The translations under genes were made by a program, and so were the position numbers. 30,378 nt of DNA from a virus: the IMG/VR virus record IMGVR_UViG_3300027852_000136, positions 1 through 30,378 of that record; one strand, 5' to 3'. The notes beneath the pieces were generated by a model. The model did no database searches. It had not been told where the DNA came from and saw only the letters and a program-made list of their open reading frames with translations. The first letter of the stretch is position 1, and each line of letters starts with the position of its first letter. Shown here piece by piece: positions 1-5,478 of the stretch.

Positions 1-131
1 ATGTCTAATACAAAGTTCTTAATTTGTTCATCAGTTTTTATTTCAACAAATTGTTCGTTTTGTAAGACATTTTTAACGACTGTACAGCATATTTTTATTA
101 ATGCGGTTCTATTGTAGACAGGATACCTCAT
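1..131 (-). CDS. Partial small hypothetical protein, cut by the window edge
   Basis: Open reading frame starting at ATG 129-131 on the minus strand and running off the left edge; 43 complete codons are visible. Its ATG overlaps the TGA stop of the upstream minus-strand gene (ATGA at 128-131), the same coupling used elsewhere in this cluster, which supports it being real despite its shortness. The visible part begins MRYPVYNRTALIKICC and ends in a charged, probably helical stretch. No family recognised; the C-terminus is outside the window, so size and function cannot be judged. Confidence 0.55.
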   Translation of the reverse strand, partial: MRYPVYNRTALIKICCTVVKNVLQNEQFVEIKTDEQIKNFVLD

Positions 132-319
132 ATTTTATTCCTTTTGATGATTAACAGTTTTTTATCTGTTGTAAAAACCAAGTCTAAATCAATTTTTTCA
201 AATGATTCAAGAATTTTCAAATTTAAAACATCAATTCTGCATATAATTTGATCTTTGGTCACACCCTTATCATGCAATAAATTATTATAACGTTCAAATA
301 GTTCTTTTCTTGTCAGCAT
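128..319 (-). CDS. Small hypothetical phage protein (63 aa)
   Basis: Reads MLTRKELFERYNNLLHDKG and continues as a predicted helical, charged protein with no membrane segment and no recognised domain. A GGGGA purine run lies about 12 bases before the ATG, a long but usable ribosome-binding spacing. The 5' end overlaps the end of the preceding minus-strand gene by 26 bases and its stop is coupled (ATGA) to the next gene. It belongs to a string of 55-75 residue genes on this strand that are most likely early accessory genes. Function unknown; reality supported mainly by tight operon packing. Confidence 0.6.
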   Translation of the reverse strand: MLTRKELFERYNNLLHDKGVTKDQIICRIDVLNLKILESFEKIDLDLVFTTDKKLLIIKRNKI

Positions 320-521
320 CTTGTCTCATTCCCCTATCGTAACGGTCAATTTGCATAGAAACAATCGTATTTTTAAGAAGATAAATCTTTTCACTAGCCG
401 CTCTTTCTAGTTGCTGTGATATGTCTACCTGCTCATATAATTTCAAGGCAATATCTATAAGTTGATCTTTAGTAAGTTTTGATAAATTAGGTTTCTTTAA
501 GTCTGTTTTTTTTCTAAACAT
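294..521 (-). CDS. Small helical hypothetical protein (75 aa)
   Basis: Starts at 521 after a good ribosome-binding site (AAGAAGGA, about 4-5 bases before ATG). The N-terminus is basic (MFRKKTDLKK); residues about 15-60 are predicted helix, containing KDQLIDIALKLYEQV and then EKIYLLKNTIVSM. That last stretch, a hydrophobic pair then LK then a hydrophobic run, has counterparts in the next two upstream genes (IILLKRRIVCL and VLFLKARLSVL), so these may be diverged paralogues or simply similar coiled coils. No transmembrane segment. Overlaps its neighbours at both ends. Function unknown. Confidence 0.62.
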   Translation of the reverse strand: MFRKKTDLKKPNLSKLTKDQLIDIALKLYEQVDISQQLERAASEKIYLLKNTIVSMQIDRYDRGMRQDADKKRTI

Positions 522-697
522 ACAATCCTTCTTTTTAGTAAGATAATATTTTTTTGTTGTTTAATAATAATGTCTATTTGTGCAAGTCTTTCTTTTTCAA
601 GCAATGCTAACCTTTCTACTGTCCGGTCTTTTTTATTATATTTTACAATGCTTGAATCTTTTATTTTTCTTTTTGACTTACATATAGTTTTTTCCAT
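497..697 (-). CDS. Small basic coiled-coil hypothetical protein (66 aa)
   Basis: Very basic N-terminal third (about 11 Lys/Arg in the first 27 residues) followed by a helical segment with hydrophobic heptad spacing, including IDIIIKQQKNIILLKRRIVCL. A basic tail plus coiled coil would suit nucleic-acid or protein binding, but this is inference only. The start at 697 is preceded by a weak purine tract (AAGAGATGA). It overlaps the upstream gene by 20 bases and the downstream gene by 25 bases in a different frame, so translation is probably coupled. No recognised family. Confidence 0.58.
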   Translation of the reverse strand: MEKTICKSKRKIKDSSIVKYNKKDRTVERLALLEKERLAQIDIIIKQQKNIILLKRRIVCLEKKQT

Positions 698-860
698 TAT
701 TCATCTCTTTATTGGTAAAGTCTTTTATGATTGATTTTAAAACAGACAATCGTGCTTTTAGAAATAAAACCTCTTTCTCCATTTCATAGAGATGTTCTGA
801 TTGTATTTCATGAGCTGTTTTCAATCGATCTAATTGTTTAATATTTTCTATATTAATCAT
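678..860 (-). CDS. Small coiled-coil hypothetical protein (60 aa)
   Basis: Start codon at 858-860 overlaps the TGA stop of the upstream 55-residue gene as ATGA, so it is probably translated by re-initiation. The protein is almost entirely predicted helix (LDRLKTAHEIQSEHLYEMEK, then VLFLKARLSVLK) and looks like a short coiled coil. It shares a loose LK-centred hydrophobic pattern with the two following genes. No membrane segment or known domain. Part of the minus-strand string of tiny genes; function unknown. Confidence 0.58.
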   Translation of the reverse strand: MINIENIKQLDRLKTAHEIQSEHLYEMEKEVLFLKARLSVLKSIIKDFTNKEMNNGKNYM

Positions 861-1024
861 ACTTCATATGGGCCTTTTGTAAAGTCATGGAAACAAACTT
901 CCTTAATAGGATCATAAATTTCTTTATGCTCTATAAGATTTTTGTTTATGTTCTGTTGAGTTTTTTTTATTGCTGTATCAATATCGATTCGTAGTTTTAG
1001 CAATTCAGCACTTATATCAGTCAT
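857..1024 (-). CDS. Very small hypothetical protein (55 aa)
   Basis: A 55-residue frame beginning MTDISAELLKLRIDIDTAIK. It has one of the best ribosome-binding sites of the cluster: AAGGAG about 6 bases before the ATG at 1022-1024. The N-terminal 35 residues are predicted helix and the C-terminal part (DPIKEVCFHDF) is less regular. Its TGA overlaps the start of the next gene (ATGA). The Shine-Dalgarno match and coupling support it as a real gene. Function unknown. Confidence 0.62.
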   Translation of the reverse strand: MTDISAELLKLRIDIDTAIKKTQQNINKNLIEHKEIYDPIKEVCFHDFTKGPYEV

Positions 1025-1042
1025 GTTATATCTCCTTATTGG

Positions 1043-1360
1043 TTAAACGATGCCATATTTTACGCTATCGTAATCGTGATATCTGTTAAGAAGTTCATTA
1101 AGTTCTTTAACAAACATCATATAATCATCATCATTATATTCTTCTGCTGTTAGCACTTCTTTGAGTGTTTTCTTATTTCTGAAAGTCAATATATTGTCAC
1201 ATTCTAATGTGATGGCTCTGTAATTGTCATATTCATAAAAATCAATCCATGCCTCAAATCGTAGATCTTTTTTTTGTTCTGTGTCTATTGTGTATATTGC
1301 CTTTGCTGATCCACAAGGATAGTGAACTATTGAAAGATCTGATATTTTAAAGTTGTTCAT
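1043..1360 (-). CDS. Hypothetical protein (105 aa)
   Basis: The frame is open further upstream, but the ATG at 1358-1360 (MNNFKISDLSIVHYPCG) is chosen because AAGGAA lies at proper spacing before it, whereas the longer version would start inside the preceding gene. The protein mixes beta-like segments (KAIYTIDTEQ, FEAWIDFYEYDNYRAITLE) with a C-terminal helical part containing VKELNELLNRYHDYD. It is mildly acidic and soluble, with no signal peptide. No family recognised. It sits second in the leftward unit, just after the tandem-repeat protein. Confidence 0.65.
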   Translation of the reverse strand: MNNFKISDLSIVHYPCGSAKAIYTIDTEQKKDLRFEAWIDFYEYDNYRAITLECDNILTFRNKKTLKEVLTAEEYNDDDYMMFVKELNELLNRYHDYDSVKYGIV

Positions 1361-1370
1361 AATAAGTTCC

Positions 1371-1715
1371 TTATTGTTTAGTAACATAATTCCAAAACAT
1401 ATCGTCTTTTTTATATTCATAATCTAAATTGTCATATGATGAGCATTCTGTGGCTTTCTTACCTTCAAGGATATTGATATCATCTCTTATTAATCTAACG
1501 TATTTTTCTGATTTTACTTTATAAGAATAATCTCTGTTATTGTACGAGAAACAAGAAATTGCTATCTTTCCTTCAAGTAAATCATTCTTATTTCTAATTA
1601 AAGATACGAATGAGTTATGTCTAATTTTGTAGCTATAATCACCGTTTTTATATTGTATGATTTCAAAAGCTATTCTTTTAGCTTCTTTGAGCGTTAATAT
1701 TTTCTGGTTATTCAT
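1371..1715 (-). CDS. Three-repeat small protein (36-residue repeats)
   Basis: First gene of the leftward unit. AGGAAG lies about 8 bases before the ATG at 1713-1715. The 114-residue sequence is nearly all internal repeat: YKNGDYSYK at residues 22-30, YNNRDYSYK at 58-66 and YDNLDYEYK at 94-102 recur with an exact 36-residue period. Each is preceded by a leucine/lysine/alanine segment (LTLKEAKRIA, LLEGKIAIS, ILEGKKATE), and LIR recurs at 39-41 and 75-77. Repeat number and conserved Tyr/Asp/Lys positions suggest a small repeat fold used for binding. No known family recognised and function unknown. Confidence 0.7.
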   Translation of the reverse strand: MNNQKILTLKEAKRIAFEIIQYKNGDYSYKIRHNSFVSLIRNKNDLLEGKIAISCFSYNNRDYSYKVKSEKYVRLIRDDINILEGKKATECSSYDNLDYEYKKDDMFWNYVTKQ

Positions 1716-1836
1716 TATAGACTTCCTAGTATATTCTATTAGTATTATCTAGTGTTTTAGTTAATAACAAGGTAACAATAATGTGCTGAGCACACAAAGT
1801 CAACACTTTATTTCAATTTATTTTAAAAAGGCAATA
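1716..1836. promoter_or_regulatory. Divergent intergenic control region
   Basis: 121 bases separate the first leftward gene from the first rightward gene, so promoters for both units should lie in or near here. TAGT recurs at 1727, 1740, 1750 and 1758. On the minus strand, TTGTTA followed 17 bases later by TAATAC is a weak sigma70-like pair that could serve the leftward unit. No convincing -35/-10 pair is seen for the rightward gene, although AAAAAGG at 1825-1831 is a plausible ribosome-binding site for it. The region also contains the palindrome listed separately. Confidence 0.45.
1782..1794. promoter_or_regulatory. Palindrome, possible operator
   Basis: TGTGCT-G-AGCACA is a perfect 6-bp inverted repeat with a one-base centre, in the middle of the divergent intergenic region. 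Its size and symmetry fit a dimeric repressor or activator half-site pair, and its position could control both directions. No regulator gene is visible in the window, so the role is inferred. Confidence 0.45.
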
Positions 1837-2055
1837 ATGATGGAGATAAACTTCAGGTTTGATACAGATAATGAACAAGATATGATTGAATATGAGATAT
1901 TTAGTAAATCAAAAGAAATGTATAAGGCTTTATATGATATAAAATATGAGTTAAGGAATTTATATAAGTATGAAAATTCGTATGATCAAGACACTATATG
2001 TCATCTTTATGAAATCATACTAGATGAGATTACAGATGCAGGCATTGAGTTATAA
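1837..2055 (+). CDS. Small conserved-type phage protein (72 aa)
   Basis: Start chosen at ATG 1837 (MMEINFRF) because AAAAAGG precedes it by 5 bases; the frame is open back to a GTG at 1783 but with no better site. The sequence, with FSKSKEMYKALYDIKYELRN and a C-terminal ILDEITDAGIEL, resembles in my memory a class of short acidic phage proteins with an aromatic/leucine helix (S-x-x-x-Y-x-A-L-x-D/E). No function is known for that class as far as I recall. Predicted all-helical and soluble. It stands alone between two noncoding regions and is the first gene in the rightward direction. Confidence 0.65.
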   Translation: MMEINFRFDTDNEQDMIEYEIFSKSKEMYKALYDIKYELRNLYKYENSYDQDTICHLYEIILDEITDAGIEL

Positions 2056-2140
2056 AAAATAGTTGGCACTGACCCCCCTTCGATGCCAAATATTTTATGC
2101 CAAACCACGAAAAACATTTGACAAACCACAGAAATATAAA

Positions 2141-2171
2141 AACTTACAGTCTGCGCCGTAGAATGTAAGTT
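2141..2171. terminator. Hairpin, possible weak terminator
   Basis: AACTTACA (2141-2148) and TGTAAGTT (2164-2171) form a perfect 8-bp stem. Inside it, after one mismatch, TCT/AGA can pair around a GC-rich loop. ATTTATTA follows but there is no clean U-run, so termination of the short upstream gene is only one possibility. It may instead be part of an origin or packaging structure. Confidence 0.4.
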
Positions 2172-2178
2172 ATTTATT

Positions 2179-2206
2179 ACCCCTATTTTCACCCCTATTT
2201 TTACCC
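2179..2206. repeat. 12-bp AT-rich tandem repeats (2.3 copies)
   Basis: ACCCCTATTTTC (2179-2190) is followed immediately by ACCCCTATTTTT (2191-2202) and then ACCC (2203-2206). These head-to-tail 12-mers lie about 65 bases before the DnaA-box-like array. They resemble the AT-rich repeats that melt first in bacterial and plasmid origins, but that role is inference. Confidence 0.65.
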
Positions 2207-2265
2207 AATGGATAAATCACAAATGTGACATATGTGGGATTATCACCTATAAAAATCTAAACTGC

Positions 2266-2294
2266 TTGACTGTGTATAACTCTGTGGATAACAT
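2266..2294 (+). promoter_or_regulatory. Possible sigma70-like promoter overlapping the repeat array
   Basis: TTGACT (2266-2271), a 17-base spacer, then TAACAT (2289-2294) gives a five-of-six -35 and a moderate -10. It would drive the small terminase and the structural genes. Because the DnaA-box-like repeats overlap both elements, any protein bound to the array should also affect this promoter. Confidence 0.4.
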
Positions 2295-2324
2295 ATGTAT
2301 AACTTATGTATAACTCTGGACAAC
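2271..2324 (+). repeat. Phased array of DnaA-box-like repeats
   Basis: TGTGTATAAC (2271), TGTGGATAAC (2283), TATGTATAAC (2294) and TATGTATAAC (2305) are followed by a degenerate TCTGGACAAC (2315). Starts are 12, 11, 11 and 10 bases apart, close to one helical turn, so all would face the same side of the DNA. TGTGGATAA is the exact complement of the consensus DnaA box TTATCCACA. The first copy differs from it at one base and the next two at two. The array ends three bases before the small terminase start. It could bind DnaA, a terminase small subunit or a repressor. Confidence 0.65.
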
Positions 2325-2327
2325 ATA

Positions 2328-2834
2328 ATGACAGCGGGAAGACCTACAAAATATAGAGAGGACTTTTGTGATAAAGTTATTGAGCTTGGGAAAGCGGGCA
2401 AAACCCAAGTTCAAATAGCTTCAGAATTGGATATTTGTGAAGATTCTTTATATGAATATATGAAGAAATTTCCTAAATTCTCCGAGGCTATAAAAAAAGC
2501 AAGTCAGTTCTGTGAAGCGTTTATGCTTAATCTTATGCAACATAACCTTGTTGATTCAAATATAAATACTGCAGGATGGATGATCATCATGCGTAATAAA
2601 TTTGGGTACCACAATAAGCAATATGATCAACAAAAAGATAATGCCTCTATCAGAAAACTTGTTTCAGTTGATCCAATTGAACAAATAAGAGAAGTCATTG
2701 CTCAATATGTTAACAAACAGATCTCATTAGATACTGCTGAACGATCGATTAAGATACTTGCAGTACTTCTTAATGATGAAGATAGAAAACGCGTTGAAGG
2801 ACTCTTATTGGCTGTACAAGAAATTAATAAATAA
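2328..2834 (+). CDS. terS: Terminase small subunit, DNA-binding
   Basis: Start set at ATG 2328 giving MTAGRPTKYREDF, the typical opening of phage small terminases; the frame extends to an ATG at 2295, but that lies inside the repeat array. Residues about 22-52 form a helix-turn-helix (GKTQVQIASELDICEDSLYEYMK), followed by helical packing segments. The signature AGWMIIMRNKFGYHNK near residues 82-97 matches the conserved W-x-x-x-M-K-N-x-F-G-W/Y element of this family. In the family it forms a ring that recognises packaging DNA and stimulates the large subunit. No strong ribosome-binding site is visible. The large subunit lies 16 kb downstream. The repeat array directly upstream is a candidate target. 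Confidence 0.82.
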   Translation: MTAGRPTKYREDFCDKVIELGKAGKTQVQIASELDICEDSLYEYMKKFPKFSEAIKKASQFCEAFMLNLMQHNLVDSNINTAGWMIIMRNKFGYHNKQYDQQKDNASIRKLVSVDPIEQIREVIAQYVNKQISLDTAERSIKILAVLLNDEDRKRVEGLLLAVQEINK

Positions 2835-2836
2835 AA

Positions 2837-2995
2837 ATGAACTTTAACAAAAGGCAGATAATTTCATTAGAAAATAGACTCTCTGAAATTAGCAAGATTA
2901 AAGATTTCAAGATAATTGTTGCTGATTTCAATGAAGAAATTCCTGATGATAATCCCACATCCGTCACATTAGTGATACGAGTTAAAAAGAAATGA
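2837..2995 (+). CDS. Very small hypothetical protein (52 aa)
   Basis: A 52-residue frame (MNFNKRQIISLENRLSEISK, later TSVTLVIRVKKK) beginning two bases after the small terminase stop and ending just before the next gene. The N-terminus is helical and the C-terminal part looks like one or two beta strands ending in a basic tail. No good ribosome-binding site, so it would depend on coupling with the terminase gene. It neatly fills the gap between two genes and the frame is otherwise unoccupied, which is the main support. No family recognised. Confidence 0.5.
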   Translation: MNFNKRQIISLENRLSEISKIKDFKIIVADFNEEIPDDNPTSVTLVIRVKKK

Positions 2996-2999
2996 ACAA

Positions 3000-3455
3000 A
3001 TGAACAAACGAACATTCGCATTATTTAGCAAGGGATCTATGGTTCCTTCTTTTTGTGATAAGAAAATATCACATGTGGATATTCTTGTTGATGATGGATT
3101 GCAGTACACGGTATTTAGCTTTTCTTCAAAAAAGTTTGGATATTACATTACTGTGTTTGATTCTAAGGATGGGCTAGAGAAGATGTATTTGAATAAAGGC
3201 TATAAGGTAATTGACTGTAGCAATATTCGTTATAAATACGAATTTAAACCAAGATTTAGAATTCTTAATTGTGTGGAAGTAGCTAAATATTTCCTTGGGA
3301 TTAATGATTTCTTCGTCTTCACACCGTTTCAATTGTACAAAAAGCTATTGAAACTTAACTGTAAAGAGATAAAGGGTAAAAATAATGGGCGGATCATCAA
3401 ACAAAGCAGCAAAAAAGGCTGCAAAAGAAGAGCAAGCACAATTAAACAAGCTTGA
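3000..3455 (+). CDS. Small podovirus protein, possible permuted papain-like fold (151 aa)
   Basis: Conserved-looking features are a single His in a beta context (ISHVDILV, His25) and, later, RILNCVEVAKYFLGI (Cys91) followed by FVFTPFQLYKKLLK. The order His then Cys, with a strand-rich middle, resembles circularly permuted NlpC/P60-type papain folds. The Cys-V-x-V-x-K-x-x-L-G-I ... TP-x-QLY-x-x-L pattern is, from memory, frequent in small genes near the portal of podoviruses. Enzymatic activity is inferred, not shown. The last 71 bases overlap the next gene in another frame, so the C-terminal Lys/Arg-rich tail is constrained by that gene. A weak purine stretch precedes the ATG. Confidence 0.68.
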   Translation: MNKRTFALFSKGSMVPSFCDKKISHVDILVDDGLQYTVFSFSSKKFGYYITVFDSKDGLEKMYLNKGYKVIDCSNIRYKYEFKPRFRILNCVEVAKYFLGINDFFVFTPFQLYKKLLKLNCKEIKGKNNGRIIKQSSKKGCKRRASTIKQA

Positions 3456-3564
3456 ATTAGAGAAGCAACGTAAGAACAAACAGCTTCAACGTCAGTTATT
3501 ACAATCAAGAAAGGCTACTTTTAGTTCAGGATCAACAATCGATCCACAAAACCAAATTGGATAA
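3385..3564 (+). CDS. Small MGGSS-type head-region protein (59 aa)
   Basis: Starts at 3385 with AAAGGG 8-9 bases upstream, inside the preceding gene in a different frame, and ends four bases before the portal start. Reads MGGSSNKAAKKAAKEEQAQL, continuing as a charged Gln/Lys-rich coiled coil and ending in a Gly/Ser, Asp/Pro tail (SSGSTIDPQNQIG). Tiny genes opening MGG/MGS with Ala/Lys-rich helices immediately before the portal are common in podoviruses as I recall. A role in head or connector assembly is plausible but inferred. The good ribosome-binding site and tight fit to the portal gene make it likely real. Confidence 0.68.
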   Translation: MGGSSNKAAKKAAKEEQAQLNKLELEKQRKNKQLQRQLLQSRKATFSSGSTIDPQNQIG

Positions 3565-3567
3565 ATC

Positions 3568-5244
3568 ATGATTGAAAAAAATAAGATCGATTCAGTTGAT
3601 AAGCTTCTTGGTAGGTATGGATATGCTAAGAATGAATATATATCTGTTAAAGATAGAATCGCAGATGCTTATAGGTACTTTGCTCCTAATAGAAATGTAA
3701 TCGATACATTCCTTGATGACGAACGAGCAGCAGATAGTTTAACAAAAGAGCTATTTGATGATACAGCACAAGAAGCATTGAATAAGTATGCATCCAATCT
3801 TCACTATAGTTTAATTCCACCAAACAAAAAGTTCGCACATCTTGTGCCAAGTCCTATTGTAGCCGCTAAATATGGTTATGATAGTGGTTCTTATGGTGAA
3901 TATAAGAAACAGTTAGAAGAAATTAGTGAACAGCTATTTCATGTATTAGAGCAATCTAATCTTCAATTAGCTATGAATGAGTCTTTTGTTGATTCTGGTA
4001 TCTCAACAGGTATTGTTTTAACTAAAGTAAACAACGGTAGAATAAACTATCAAGCAATCACTCCATCAAATATTTATATTGATGAAGATCCCTCTTCTGT
4101 ATTTATCTCTGATTTCTTCTTAGATAGATATATAAAGGCAAGAGATATAAAGAATGTATGGGTAAATGCTGATTTAACAGAAAAGTTAAATAAAGAAATC
4201 TCTGAAAACCCTGATAAGAAACTCATGTTTATTGAAGCATGTGTTTATTACCCTCAAAACTTAGGACCAAAGAAATTCTATTACTACGTTCAGTATGAAG
4301 AGACAAAAAGATTAATCTACGGTAAATGGTTAACATACAATCCATTCACAGCATTTCGTGCTTATAAGAGAAGTGGTGAAATATGGGGTCGTGGTATAGC
4401 TGATCGAAAGTTACCTACTGCTAAAATGCTTAATACAATGGGTAGAACTATTACTCAAGCACTTAAGTTCTCAATTGCTCCTCCTATAGCTGTTGTGGGT
4501 GGCGGACCATCTTTTAATGCGAAGAATGTTAGATTAATTCCAGGTGCTGTTATCAATGTTCCATCAATTGATTCAATTCAACTATTAAATCTAAGTGGAA
4601 ACCCAGAGTTCATATTGTCTGAAAGACAAAAACTTCAGCAAGAACTCAATGATGCTTTCTATACAGATGCTATTGGTCAAGTAGAGGACACGAAGAATCG
4701 TACTGCAACTGAAATGCAGATTCGTAATGATGCATGGCTTAGAAATAATGCTGTGAGTATTGGAAGAATCTATCGTGAAGCTGTAGAGCCAATTATTACT
4801 AAAACATTAATATTAATGCGTGAGCAAGGAATGATTGAAGATCCTACTCTAGGAACTACAAAAGTAATTATTGGGGAACAAACAGATCTCTATAAAGTGT
4901 CATTAGAAAGTCCACTTGTCGAACTACAAGATAAAGATGATGCATTAGCAATGGATGGATTATTGCAAAGACTTGAGCAAATATTCGGTTCTAATATGCT
5001 TTCAGTAATGAATATTACTGAGTTAACTCCTTATTACGCTGACAAACTAGGCGTTCCTCTGAAAATGTTAAAAGATAAAGAAGCGATAGAAGCAACTATG
5101 GGTCATATCAATGACACTTTAGAAAAGAACAGAGATGCTTTAGCACAACAACATCTTCAAGCACAAGCAGAGCAACAACCTAGCCAAGATCAAACAAGCG
5201 CTAATATGAACTCAGTCTTACAATCACTAAGGTCTCTATCATGA
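3568..5244 (+). CDS. Portal (head-tail connector) protein
   Basis: 558 residues, the usual length for the T7 gp8-type head-to-tail connecting protein. Supporting segments include AQEALNKYASNLHYSLIPPNKKF near residue 70, LAMNESFVDSGISTGIVLTKV, GRGIADRKLPTAKMLNTM, and VEDTKNRTATEMQIRNDAWLRN followed by the long crown-side helix. The C-terminus is Gln-rich (HLQAQAEQQPSQDQ). In the family it forms the dodecameric ring at one capsid vertex through which DNA is packaged and ejected, and to which the tail attaches. Start at ATG 3568 with TTGGA upstream. It overlaps the next gene by four bases (ATGA). Order portal, small gene, scaffold, capsid is canonical. Confidence 0.93.
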   Translation: MIEKNKIDSVDKLLGRYGYAKNEYISVKDRIADAYRYFAPNRNVIDTFLDDERAADSLTKELFDDTAQEALNKYASNLHYSLIPPNKKFAHLVPSPIVAAKYGYDSGSYGEYKKQLEEISEQLFHVLEQSNLQLAMNESFVDSGISTGIVLTKVNNGRINYQAITPSNIYIDEDPSSVFISDFFLDRYIKARDIKNVWVNADLTEKLNKEISENPDKKLMFIEACVYYPQNLGPKKFYYYVQYEETKRLIYGKWLTYNPFTAFRAYKRSGEIWGRGIADRKLPTAKMLNTMGRTITQALKFSIAPPIAVVGGGPSFNAKNVRLIPGAVINVPSIDSIQLLNLSGNPEFILSERQKLQQELNDAFYTDAIGQVEDTKNRTATEMQIRNDAWLRNNAVSIGRIYREAVEPIITKTLILMREQGMIEDPTLGTTKVIIGEQTDLYKVSLESPLVELQDKDDALAMDGLLQRLEQIFGSNMLSVMNITELTPYYADKLGVPLKMLKDKEAIEATMGHINDTLEKNRDALAQQHLQAQAEQQPSQDQTSANMNSVLQSLRSLS

Positions 5245-5468
5245 TGACACCAGAAGAATTTAAGAAACAAGTTGTGGCAACTTTTAATACACAAGCAGGT
5301 GAAGAGTTACTTAAATTTCTAGCTAACTATTACCTAATTGATACACCTGTTGCTCCTACAAGTTCCAATGAGGGACAAGCTAAGTTCCGTGAAGGTGAGA
5401 ACAATATTATTCGGATGTTCCTAAACATCATGAGAGAGAGTGATACTGATAAATTTAAACTAAAATAG
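5241..5468 (+). CDS. Bbp19-like small structural-region protein (75 aa)
   Basis: Coupled to the portal by a four-base overlap, with AAGG about 8 bases upstream. The sequence pattern FNTQAGEELLKFLANYYL near residues 14-31, then AKFREGENNIIRMFLNIM near residues 47-64, matches the short Bbp19-like phage domain (F-x-x-x-x-G-x-x-L-L-x-x-L ... FREG-x-x-x-I/L). It is usually found between portal and scaffold genes. Its role is not established; location suggests head assembly or a virion-associated function. An alternative start one codon later (second ATG) is equally possible. Confidence 0.72.
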   Translation: MMTPEEFKKQVVATFNTQAGEELLKFLANYYLIDTPVAPTSSNEGQAKFREGENNIIRMFLNIMRESDTDKFKLK

Positions 5469-5478
5469 GAAAATGAAC

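Larger units (their letters stand above)
2056..2327. other. Repeat-rich noncoding region: candidate origin, packaging or control site
   Basis: This is the longest noncoding stretch in the window (272 bases) and it is dense in structure. In order it holds an inverted repeat TTGGCA/TGCCAA (2063-2068, 2084-2089) enclosing a six-C run at 2073-2078, which is striking in AT-rich DNA. Next come direct repeats ATGCCAAA (2083, 2097) and CAAACCAC (2101, 2122), then an 8-bp stem (2141-2171), 12-bp AT-rich tandem repeats (2179-2206) and a phased DnaA-box-like array (2271-2324). AT-rich short repeats next to DnaA boxes are the known layout of bacterial origins. The position just before a small terminase gene equally fits a packaging recognition site. 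No protein-coding frame in it is convincing. Confidence 0.6.

Noticed and set aside
2118-2123. Perfect TTGACA -35-like hexamer
   Set aside because: No acceptable -10 element lies 16-18 bases downstream.
2007-2192. 61-codon minus-strand frame across the repeat-rich noncoding region
   Set aside because: It overlaps the end of a plausible gene, has no convincing ribosome-binding site, and is explained by chance in repeat and hairpin sequence.
3411-3417. A AAA AAG heptamer, the dnaX-type slippery sequence, inside the overlap of two small genes
   Set aside because: A -1 shift would only produce a very short product, no downstream stem was found, and such A-runs are common in this AT-rich DNA.
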